23,559 nucleotides of DNA. It comes from Alphaproteobacteria bacterium. GTDB lineage: Bacteria; Pseudomonadota; Alphaproteobacteria; GCA-2731375. The DNA is taken from assembly GCA_030746295.1 (NCBI GenBank), contig JASLMY010000048.1:1-23559 (forward strand), read 5' to 3'. Below, piece by piece: positions 1 to 6,607 of this stretch. A program made the position numbers and the translations under genes. The notes beneath the pieces are model-generated. The model did no database searches. It had not been told where the DNA came from and saw nothing but the letters and a program-made list of their open reading frames with translations. Numbering within the stretch: position 1 is the stretch's first letter; the number at the start of each line of letters is the position of its first letter.

Positions 1-347
1 GGCTTGGTATCGGCTTCGAAGAGGTGGCGGTGCGGCGGGGCGACTTCGCCATTCTGGCAGCTGCGGTGGAGGTGCAGCTCGACGCGGATGGCACCTGCCA
101 GCGGGCGGCCTGCGGGCTGGCGGGGGCGGCGCCGGTACCGTTCCGGGCAGAAGCGGTGGAAGCGGCGCTCGTCGGCGGCTCCCTCGACGATGATGCGATC
201 ACGCGAGCGGTGATACAGGTCGCGCCGCAGCTGGCGCCGGCCTCGGACCTGCACGCCAGCGCCGCCTATCGCCGCCGCTTGGCGCCGGCGTTGCTGGATC
301 GGGTGATCCGCGCCGCCCGCGACGATGCCCTGGGACATGCGCGATGA
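1..347 (+). CDS. Molybdenum hydroxylase FAD-binding (CoxM-type) subunit, 3' end only
   Basis: Only the last 114 codons are present; the reading frame begins at base 3 and stops at 345-347. The visible N-terminal part (LGIGFEEVAVRRGDFAIL) is the 'E-x-x-x-R-x-G-D-F' stretch of the C-terminal domain of FAD subunits in the xanthine dehydrogenase/CO dehydrogenase family. These subunits pass electrons from the 2Fe-2S clusters to an acceptor. The tail (LHASAAYRRRLAPALLDRVI) matches the family's closing 'Y-R-x-x-L-x-x-x-L-x-x-R' helix. The stop overlaps the start of the next gene (ATGA at 344-347), so the two are probably translationally coupled and co-transcribed. The FAD-binding N-terminal half lies outside the window. 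Confidence 0.9.
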   Translation, partial: LGIGFEEVAVRRGDFAILAAAVEVQLDADGTCQRAACGLAGAAPVPFRAEAVEAALVGGSLDDDAITRAVIQVAPQLAPASDLHASAAYRRRLAPALLDRVIRAARDDALGHAR

Positions 348-847
348 GCCGGCATCGCGTCACCCTGACCGTGAACGGCGAGCGCCTCAGCCGCCAGGTG
401 TCGGCACGACTCAGCCTGGTTGATTTCCTGCGCGACGAATTGGACCTGACCGGCACCCATGTCGGCTGCGAGCACGGCTCGTGCGGTGCCTGCTCGGTGC
501 TGCTCGACGGCGAGGCGGTCCGCGCCTGCCTCATCTTCGCAGTGCAAGCCGACGGCCATGCAGTGACCACCATCGAAGGCCTGGGCGACGAGAGCGGCGG
601 CTTGAACCCGCTGCAGGACGCCTTCTGGGAGACCCATGCCATGCAGTGCGGCTACTGCACGCCCGGCATGCTGATCGCGGCCGAGGCCCTGCTAGCCGAA
701 ACGCCGGCGCCGAGCGACGACCAGATCCGCGAGGCCATCGGCGGCAACCTCTGCCGCTGCACCGGCTACGGACAGATCGTCGAGGCGATCCGCCTGGCGG
801 CAGCACGGCTGCGGCAATCGCCGGCGGAGGGCGGCGGCGATGGCTGA
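344..847 (+). CDS. (2Fe-2S)-binding subunit of a molybdenum hydroxylase (CoxS-type)
   Basis: The 167-residue protein is the usual length for the small iron-sulfur subunit of the xanthine dehydrogenase/CO dehydrogenase family. It relays electrons between the molybdenum site and FAD. The N-terminal plant-type ferredoxin cluster is complete (C42, C47, C50, C62, in CEHGSCGAC followed by RAC). The C-terminal helical cluster is also complete (C102 and C105 in QCGYCTPG, C137 and C139 in NLCRCTGY). The start at 344 overlaps the previous stop by four bases. The stop overlaps the start of the large-subunit gene at 840. The protein is expected to be cytoplasmic and part of an (LMS)2 heterohexamer. The substrate cannot be read from this subunit. 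Confidence 0.95.
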   Translation: MSRHRVTLTVNGERLSRQVSARLSLVDFLRDELDLTGTHVGCEHGSCGACSVLLDGEAVRACLIFAVQADGHAVTTIEGLGDESGGLNPLQDAFWETHAMQCGYCTPGMLIAAEALLAETPAPSDDQIREAIGGNLCRCTGYGQIVEAIRLAAARLRQSPAEGGGDG

Positions 848-3248
848 GGCGGGCGGGCACCGCTGGATCTCGAGGAAACGCCGGACCAAGGAGGACGGCC
901 GCTTCATCACCGGCCGCGCTACCTACGTCGCCGACGTGCGCCTGCCCGACATGCGCCACGTCGCCCTCGTCACCAGCCCCTACCCGAGCGCCCGCATCGT
1001 CGGCATCGACGCCGAGGCGGCACTGGCCCTGCCGGGCGTCGATGCCGTGCTGACCGGGGCCGAGCTAGCGGCGGCGACCAACCCGCTCGCCAACCCCCTC
1101 GATACGCCGGGCGTCCAGTGCTACCCGTTGGCCGACGGTGTCACCCGCTATGTCGGCGAGTGGGTAGCGGCGGTGGTGGCGGAATCGCGCCACCTGGCCG
1201 AGGACGCGGCGGAGCTGATCGAGGTCGACTACGAGCCCCTGCCCTACGTCATCGACCCGGAAGAGGCCCTGGAACCCACCTCGCCGGTGGTGCACGCGGC
1301 GCACGGCTCCAACGTTCTCTACCGGCGGACCTTCGTCTGGGGGCCGGTGGAAACGGACTTCGAAAGCCAGCCGCATCGCCTCGCATTCCGCGCCCGCTGG
1401 GGCCGCAGCGCCACGGTGCCGATCGAGACCTTCGGCGTCGTCGCCCGCTGGGATGCCGGCGAAGCGCTGCTGGACGTCTGGGCCTCGATCCAGATGCCCT
1501 CCTACCCCGAGCAGATCGCCGCCGCCATGCGGCTCGCCGCCAACAACGTCCGGGTCCACTACGAGGTCGACGTCGGCGGCAGCTACGGCGTCAAGCGCGG
1601 CATCAAGCACACCGTCTTGGTCGGCTATCTGGCGCGAAAGCTGGGCCGGCCGGTACGGTTCATCGAGGACCGGTTGGAGAACATGTCGGGCGGCGACATG
1701 CACGGGCCGGACCGGATCTTCGACGTCGCCCTCGCCTTCGACGACGCCGGCGTCATCAAATCGATGAAGCTGCGCGCCCTCGACGACGTCGGCGCCCATA
1801 CCGGCCGGGCGCCCTTGCAGCTCGGCAAGCCGGTCGGCGCCATCGTCGGGCCCTACCGGATCGCCAGCGTCGAGTACGAGGCGATCAGCGTCGCCACCAA
1901 CAAGACCGGCCAGATCGCGGTGCGCGGCTTCGGCCAATCGCCGACCAACTTCGCCATCGAGGCGGCAGTGGACCAGGTGGCGCGCCGGCTTGGCCTCGAC
2001 CGGGCCGAGGTCAGGCGGCGGAACTTCATCCGCTCGTGCGAGTTCCCTTACCGGATCCCGAGCGGCTCGGAGTACGACAGCGGCGACTATCACGCCGTCT
2101 TGGAAAAGGCGCTCGACCTGGCACCGATGGCCGAGTTCGAGGCCCGCCGCGAGTCGATCCGGAGTGCGGGCCGCCTCGCCGGCATCGGCATTGCCGCCTG
2201 CCTCGAGCCCGGCGGCGGCAACTCCGCTTTCGAGCCGCTGCTGAACCCGAAAAACCCGACCACCACCTGGCCCGAATCCTGCCTTGTCAAGGTCGACCGC
2301 TCCGGCAACGTCACCGTCGGCATCACCACCTCGACGAGCGGACAGGGCCACCAGACGCTGGCCGCCACCATCGTCGGTGAGGAGCTTTCGATCGATCCCG
2401 ACCTGATCCGCGTCGTGCACCTGGATTCGCTCGTCGGCCTGCCGGGCAACAGCCCGGTGGCGAGCCGGATGGCGATCATGCTTGGCGGAGCCGCGGCAGG
2501 TGCTGCGCGGATCATCCGAGAGCGCGCGCTGCGCATCGCCGCCCATGTCCTGGCGCGCCCGGCGGAGACGCTGGCGCTCGCCGACGGCCAGATCCGGTCG
2601 CGTGACGAGCCCGAGGTCTCGCTTCCCTGGGCGGAGGTGGCCGAGATCGCGCACCGGCGCTATCACGACATGCCACCGGGGCTGGAGCCGGGCCTGCAGG
2701 CGACCTACGTCTGGGAGGTGCCGAAGGGCGGCACGCTGCCGACCGAGGATGGGCGGGTGCAGATGTACCCCTGCTATTCCTTCGCCGCCCACGTCTGCCT
2801 CGTCGAGATCGAGCCGCTGACGGGCCAGGTCAAAATCCTCGACTACGCCCTGGCACACGACTGCGGCACCATCATCAACCCGGACATCGTCAAGGGCATG
2901 GTGCTGGGCGGCGTCGCGCATGGCATCGGCGCCGCCTTGTACGAAATATTCGCCTACGACGCGGAGGGCCAGCTCCTCGCCGGCAGCCTGATGGACTACG
3001 TCATGCCGTCCGCCGCCGAGGTGCCGGAGATCAAGCTGGCGGAGCATTGCACCCCCTCGCCGCTGACCTCGCACGGCCAGAAGGGCGTCGGCGAAGGCGG
3101 CTATCTGGGCGCGCCGGCGGCGATCGCCAACGCCGTCAACGACGCCCTGGCGCCGCACGGCCTGGCGCTCTGGGAACTGCCGCTCCGCGCCACCGACATC
3201 GCCGACCTGCTGGCCGCGGCGGCGGAAACGGCGGAAGGATCGGGGTAG
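840..3248 (+). CDS. Molybdopterin-binding (CoxL/aldehyde oxidase-type) large subunit
   Basis: This 802-residue protein is a full-length catalytic subunit of the xanthine dehydrogenase/aldehyde oxidase/CO dehydrogenase family. Residues about 20-130 form the a/b hammerhead domain (RFITGRATYVADVRLPDM). The molybdopterin-binding part follows, with GGSYGVKRG at 247-255 where relatives usually have GGGFGxK. The catalytic glutamate of the family is E752 in GVGEGGYLGAP. The loop over the molybdenum site reads AVRGFGQSPTNF (residues 360-371). It is neither the AYxCSFR loop of form I CO dehydrogenase, which carries the copper-ligand cysteine, nor the common AYRGAGR form, so CO oxidation is unlikely. 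The gene order M-S-L is nevertheless that of CO dehydrogenase operons. The substrate is unknown; an aldehyde or N-heterocycle would fit the family. The start overlaps the upstream gene. Confidence 0.93.
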   Translation: MAEAGGHRWISRKRRTKEDGRFITGRATYVADVRLPDMRHVALVTSPYPSARIVGIDAEAALALPGVDAVLTGAELAAATNPLANPLDTPGVQCYPLADGVTRYVGEWVAAVVAESRHLAEDAAELIEVDYEPLPYVIDPEEALEPTSPVVHAAHGSNVLYRRTFVWGPVETDFESQPHRLAFRARWGRSATVPIETFGVVARWDAGEALLDVWASIQMPSYPEQIAAAMRLAANNVRVHYEVDVGGSYGVKRGIKHTVLVGYLARKLGRPVRFIEDRLENMSGGDMHGPDRIFDVALAFDDAGVIKSMKLRALDDVGAHTGRAPLQLGKPVGAIVGPYRIASVEYEAISVATNKTGQIAVRGFGQSPTNFAIEAAVDQVARRLGLDRAEVRRRNFIRSCEFPYRIPSGSEYDSGDYHAVLEKALDLAPMAEFEARRESIRSAGRLAGIGIAACLEPGGGNSAFEPLLNPKNPTTTWPESCLVKVDRSGNVTVGITTSTSGQGHQTLAATIVGEELSIDPDLIRVVHLDSLVGLPGNSPVASRMAIMLGGAAAGAARIIRERALRIAAHVLARPAETLALADGQIRSRDEPEVSLPWAEVAEIAHRRYHDMPPGLEPGLQATYVWEVPKGGTLPTEDGRVQMYPCYSFAAHVCLVEIEPLTGQVKILDYALAHDCGTIINPDIVKGMVLGGVAHGIGAALYEIFAYDAEGQLLAGSLMDYVMPSAAEVPEIKLAEHCTPSPLTSHGQKGVGEGGYLGAPAAIANAVNDALAPHGLALWELPLRATDIADLLAAAAETAEGSG

Positions 3249-3444
3249 TCCAAGCCGAGCTCGTCGGCAGGGCGCTTCGTCGGCGCGACCAGATCAAGCC
3301 GCTCGCGCAGCAGTGGGAAGCCGGCACTCAGGCGCCGGAGTGGCCGGCCACCGGCAACGTCGGGCTGAGCCTTGCCTACAGCGGCCACATCACCGACGCC
3401 CAGAAGGAAGGCAAATATCGCCCGGACAGAGGCAGCCCGCACGT
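3249..3444. other. Gene-free spacer after the hydroxylase operon
   Basis: This is the first part of a 371-base gap between the hydroxylase operon and the convergent aminotransferase gene. Several frames stay open through it, but none has a convincing start, ribosome-binding site or recognisable protein motif. Openness is expected by chance at this base composition. I see no hairpin followed by a T-run that would be a clear terminator. A decayed gene fragment or a further repeat copy cannot be excluded. Confidence 0.4.
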
Positions 3445-3563
3445 CGTCGTTGCGAGCGAGCGGAGCGAGCCCGGCAATCCAGGAACCGGAGATGCCGCGC
3501 CCGATGCTTGAAGCGTGTCGCGTCACTCTGGATCGCCGCGGCACAACGCGCCTCGCGATGACG
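3445..3563. repeat. Imperfect inverted repeat resembling alphaproteobacterial dispersed palindromes
   Basis: The left arm (about 3445-3483) begins cgtcgttgcgagcgagc and ends ggcaatccagg. The right arm (about 3527-3563) begins ctggatcgccgcgg and ends cctcgcgatgacg. Reverse-complemented, the right arm reads cgtcatcgcgaggcg...ggcgatccag and aligns with the left arm with mismatches, mainly in the middle. About 43 bases separate the arms. This is the pattern of the 'cgtcattgcgagc ... gcaatccag' intergenic elements seen in many alphaproteobacterial genomes. The arms have diverged, which suggests an old copy. It lies just beyond the aminotransferase stop and may form a stem-loop in that transcript. 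Confidence 0.6.
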
Positions 3564-3619
3564 ATTCCGGCGCGACTGAACCCTATCCTTCGCTCTCGTC
3601 AGCCCGAAAGCATCATGCT

Positions 3620-4996
3620 CTAAACGCCGCCACCGAGCTCGGCCGCGCTGTCGTCGAGTGCCTTGGTGACGCCTGCGACGATGTCGTCGATCTGGCTCTT
3701 TTCGATGATGAACGGTGGGCAGAAGCAGAGGCGGTCGCCGATGGCCCGGGCGATGATGCCGTGGTTGAGGCAGTGCCGCTCGACCATGGCGCCGATCTTC
3801 ACGTCCGCATCGAAGGCCTCGCGGGTCGCCTTGTCACGTACCAGCTCCATGCCCAGCACGAGGCCGACGCCGCGGACGTCGCCGATCAGCGGATGCTCGG
3901 CGAAGCCGGCGAAGGCGTCCTGGAAATGGGGGCTGATCGCCTGGACCTGGGCGACCATGTCCATCTCTTCGTAGATCTTCAGGGTCTCCAGCGCCACCGC
4001 GCTCGCCACCGGGTGGGCCGAATAGGTGTAGCCGTGGCCGAAGACGCCGACCTTCTCGCTCTCCGTCACCATCGCCTGGTAGATCGGCTCGGAGACCATC
4101 ACCGCCGAGATCGGCATGTAGGAGGCCGACAGCGCCTTGGCGCAGGTCAGCATGTCGGGCTTCAAGTCGTAGGTCTGGCTGCCCCACATGTTGCCGGTGC
4201 GACCGAAGCCGCAGATCACCTCGTCGGCGATGAAGAGGACGTCGTACTTCTTCAAGACCGCCTGGATCTTGTCGAAATAGGTGGCCGGCGGGGTCAAGGC
4301 ACCGCCGGCACCCTGCACCGGCTCGGCGAAGAAGGCGGCGACCGTCTCCGGCCCCTCGTCCTGGATCAGCTGTTCCAGGTTCGCCGCCATCCGAGTGGCA
4401 AAATCCTCTTCCGACTCGCCGTCCTCGTGGAAGCGGTAGTAGTGCGGGTTGTCGGTGTGCTTGAACTGCGGGAACGGCAGGTCGAAGTCGGCGTGCATGA
4501 GCGGCTGGCCCGAGAGGCTGACCGCCGCCGCCGTGGTGCCGTGATAGCCGCGGATGCGGCCAATGATCTTCTTCTTCTCCGGCCGGCCGATGGCGTTGTT
4601 GTAGTACCAGACGAGCTTGATCGCGGTGTCGTTCGCTTCCGAGCCCGAGCACTGGAAGAGGACCTTCGACATCGGCACCGGCGCCAACGCCAGAAGCCGC
4701 TCGGCCAGGTCGATGCTGGGCTCGTGGCCGCGGCTATAGAAGGTGTGGCCGTAGGGCAGCTTCTTCATCTGCTGGTAGGCGACTTCCGCCAGGCGGCGCT
4801 CGGAGAAGCCGAGCGAGGCGCACCAAAGGCCGGCCATGGCCTCGATGTAACGGTTGCCGGCATCGTCCCAGACATAGACGCCCTCGCCCCTGTCGATGAC
4901 CAGCGGTCCCTCGCTCTGGTGCTGCACGAGGTTGGTCTGGGGGTGGACGTGATAGGCGATATCGCGCGCCTGCGGCGAATTCGGCATGATGTTCAT
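3620..4996 (-). CDS. PLP-dependent class III aminotransferase
   Basis: The 458-residue protein is a full-length fold-type I, class III (omega) aminotransferase of the family that includes beta-alanine, taurine and putrescine:pyruvate aminotransferases. It would move an amino group from an amine or omega-amino acid to a keto acid. Visible signatures are GSEAND (118-123), GYHGTT (150-155), the cofactor-ring aspartate D258 in FIADEVICGFGRTG, and the Schiff-base lysine K287 in CAKALSASYMP. The frame is open upstream to 5158. I chose the ATG at 4994-4996 because a strong GAGGAGGG ribosome site lies just 5' of it and the conserved N-terminus starts there. It is divergent from the YceI gene. The amine substrate cannot be decided from sequence. 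The protein should be cytoplasmic. Confidence 0.93.
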   Translation of the reverse strand: MNIMPNSPQARDIAYHVHPQTNLVQHQSEGPLVIDRGEGVYVWDDAGNRYIEAMAGLWCASLGFSERRLAEVAYQQMKKLPYGHTFYSRGHEPSIDLAERLLALAPVPMSKVLFQCSGSEANDTAIKLVWYYNNAIGRPEKKKIIGRIRGYHGTTAAAVSLSGQPLMHADFDLPFPQFKHTDNPHYYRFHEDGESEEDFATRMAANLEQLIQDEGPETVAAFFAEPVQGAGGALTPPATYFDKIQAVLKKYDVLFIADEVICGFGRTGNMWGSQTYDLKPDMLTCAKALSASYMPISAVMVSEPIYQAMVTESEKVGVFGHGYTYSAHPVASAVALETLKIYEEMDMVAQVQAISPHFQDAFAGFAEHPLIGDVRGVGLVLGMELVRDKATREAFDADVKIGAMVERHCLNHGIIARAIGDRLCFCPPFIIEKSQIDDIVAGVTKALDDSAAELGGGV

Positions 4997-5110
4997 CGAA
5001 ATCCCTCCTCTGCATCGGAGGATCGCGCCATCGGCCGTCCCCGGACGCTCCCTTCCGGCTATGGGCGATGATAGCACGCAAGGCCATCGATCACGAAAGG
5101 CGTCCTTCGA

Positions 5111-5140
5111 TTGGGATCGGGCTGGCGCTTGCCCTATTCT
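5111..5140 (+). promoter_or_regulatory. Possible sigma70-type promoter for the YceI gene
   Basis: TTGGGA at 5111-5116 and TATTCT at 5135-5140 are separated by 18 bases. They lie about 60 bases upstream of the YceI start, in the gap between two divergent genes. This is a consensus match by eye only, and such matches arise by chance. Confidence 0.25.
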
Positions 5141-5200
5141 TTTAGTCTCGCCATCCACACTGCGCGAAACCGCGCCAACGACGGGTGAAGGACCGATTCA

Positions 5201-5809
5201 ATGCTCCATCGCAAAGGCTTTCTGCTTCTGATCTTGACGGCGTTGCCACTGCTTGGCGGCATCGCGGCGGCGAGGGCGGCTGAGTACGTGATCGATCCCG
5301 CCCACGCCAGCATCCACTTCAAGGCGAGTCATTTTCATTTCTCCAAGGTTCAGGGCCGTTTCAATCGGATCAGCGGCGGCTTCACCTTCGACCCGGCCAA
5401 AGCGGAGGACAGCAAGGTCCACGTCGTCGTCGACGTCGGCTCCATCGACACCAACCACGAGGCCCGCGACGCGCACATGCGCGAACCTGAGTACTTCAAC
5501 GTGGCGCGCTTTCCCGAGGCCGTCTTTCGCAGCACGCGGATCGTCGTGACCGGCGCCCGGACGGGCCTCATGACCGGCGAGCTGTCGATCCTCGGCGCCA
5601 CCATCCCGGTCACGCTCGAGGTCGTTTTCAACGGGATCGCGCCGCATCCGTTGGGCGACCGGTTTGCCAAATACAACGGCATCACCGTCGCCAGCTTCTC
5701 GGCGCGAACGACGATCAGCCGCAGCAGCTTCGGCATGACCGCCGGCCGCGGCGAGAAGGGCGAGACAGTCGAGCTGTCGATCGAGGTCGAGGGCTGGCAC
5801 AAGCCGTAG
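5201..5809 (+). CDS. YceI family periplasmic protein
   Basis: The 202-residue protein opens with a typical Sec signal peptide: a charged MLHRK, a hydrophobic core, and ARAAEY with likely cleavage near residue 27. The mature part is a YceI domain, a lipocalin-like beta barrel that in characterised members binds long isoprenoids. Family features include EYVIDPAHASIHFKASHF at the start, RFNRISGGFTFDP, the SIDTNHEARDAHMREPEYFN stretch, and FSARTTISRSSFGM near the end. The length is normal for the family. GAAGGA at 5187-5192 precedes the ATG. It stands alone, divergent from the aminotransferase, with no cytochrome b561 partner of the kind that often accompanies YceI genes. The ligand is unknown. 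Confidence 0.92.
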   Translation: MLHRKGFLLLILTALPLLGGIAAARAAEYVIDPAHASIHFKASHFHFSKVQGRFNRISGGFTFDPAKAEDSKVHVVVDVGSIDTNHEARDAHMREPEYFNVARFPEAVFRSTRIVVTGARTGLMTGELSILGATIPVTLEVVFNGIAPHPLGDRFAKYNGITVASFSARTTISRSSFGMTAGRGEKGETVELSIEVEGWHKP

Positions 5810-5945
5810 TCGGAAGTGGATCTCGGCGCCGTTCAACGAGGCGGAGCCTGCTCTGACCCCATTCGGGGCCATTCGATCGCGCGTCGGCCCCACCGCGACA
5901 GGCAAGGCATCGGCATGATCTCGATCATTCCGCGATTACCGAATC

Positions 5946-5975
5946 TTGAGGATGATCGACGGTTCGCCGTAAGCT
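5946..5975 (+). promoter_or_regulatory. Possible promoter for the uncharacterised gene at 5998
   Basis: TTGAGG at 5946-5951 and TAAGCT at 5970-5975 have an 18-base spacer and sit about 23 bases before the chosen ATG. The match is weak and made by eye. The surrounding bases 5810-5945 show nothing else I can name. Confidence 0.2.
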
Positions 5976-5997
5976 ACCGAAAGTGGAGGATGTTCCC

Positions 5998-6576
5998 ATG
6001 AGCATGACGCAGGAGACTTGGTCGGTCGAGCAGATCATGCACGAGATGAGCCGGGAGGCGGCGCTCGAGCTCTGGCGGGGCCTGCCGGCACCCGCACCCG
6101 ACGAGGTCCACGGCGAATATACCGGACACGTCCACGACGGCGGCGATGCCGCGGTCCGCGAGGCCAAGACGGCGTTCTTCTACGAATCCGTCTGCGGCTA
6201 CTGGCTCGGCAAGGCCTACAAGCCCGGGACCGGCGGCCCGGGCGAAGGCTACAACTTCTTCCGCGAGGCCGACGGTAGCGTGCGGCGCTATCGGCGCTTC
6301 GCCACCGAGATCGGGCCGTCCCTCCTGGATGGTCGTCCCTGCCTGATCATGTATTACCGGGCGTTTCAGAACTACGCCGGCGAGATGGACCTGGTCGACG
6401 AGATCCGACGCCTCGACGACGGTGCCTACCTCTGCGTCTACACCGGCACCGAGGCGGTGCCGGGTTTCTCGACCTTGAAGCCAGGACAGGCGCGCACCGA
6501 GCCCGAGCTCTTCGCCCTGACCGGCCCGGTCGGCCCATGGATCGGCGTCGACGATCCCAAGGCGGAACTTCCCTAG
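5998..6576 (+). CDS. Uncharacterised soluble protein, 192 aa
   Basis: I do not recognise this protein with confidence. It has no signal peptide or membrane segment, is rich in aromatic and acidic residues, and has two blocks that look like a beta-barrel fold: YWLGKAYKPGTGG (about 67-79) and CLIMYYRAFQNYAGEMDLVD followed by EIRRLDDGAYLCVYTG. The second block resembles small ligand-binding or enzyme-like domains in which a short strand pair is followed by 'DE-R-R-x-D-D'. I infer a compact alpha+beta or lipocalin-like fold only. The ATG at 5998 is preferred over an in-frame GTG at 5983 because GGAGG (5985-5989) sits eight bases before it. It converges on the CoA transferase gene with a 31-base gap. 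Confidence 0.8.
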   Translation: MSMTQETWSVEQIMHEMSREAALELWRGLPAPAPDEVHGEYTGHVHDGGDAAVREAKTAFFYESVCGYWLGKAYKPGTGGPGEGYNFFREADGSVRRYRRFATEIGPSLLDGRPCLIMYYRAFQNYAGEMDLVDEIRRLDDGAYLCVYTGTEAVPGFSTLKPGQARTEPELFALTGPVGPWIGVDDPKAELP

Positions 6577-6607
6577 CTACCGGAGCTCCCGGCGTCTCGA
6601 CCCGATA

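Noticed and set aside
1065..3158. Minus-strand open frame of 697 codons opposite the molybdopterin subunit.
   Set aside because: It has no recognisable domain and mirrors the codon bias of the well-supported plus-strand gene.
344..3248. Aerobic CO dehydrogenase operon (coxMSL).
   Set aside because: Gene order and subunits fit, but the large subunit lacks the AYxCSFR loop with the copper-binding cysteine.
3515..5071. Long plus-strand open frame of 518 codons opposite the aminotransferase.
   Set aside because: It is antisense to a gene with clear aminotransferase motifs. Its product is an Asp/Arg/Val-rich sequence without domains, a normal artefact of high-GC codon use.
6580..6592. Small palindrome around GGAGCTCC between two convergent genes as a bidirectional terminator.
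   Set aside because: It is short, has no U-tract on either strand, and such palindromes are common in GC-rich DNA.
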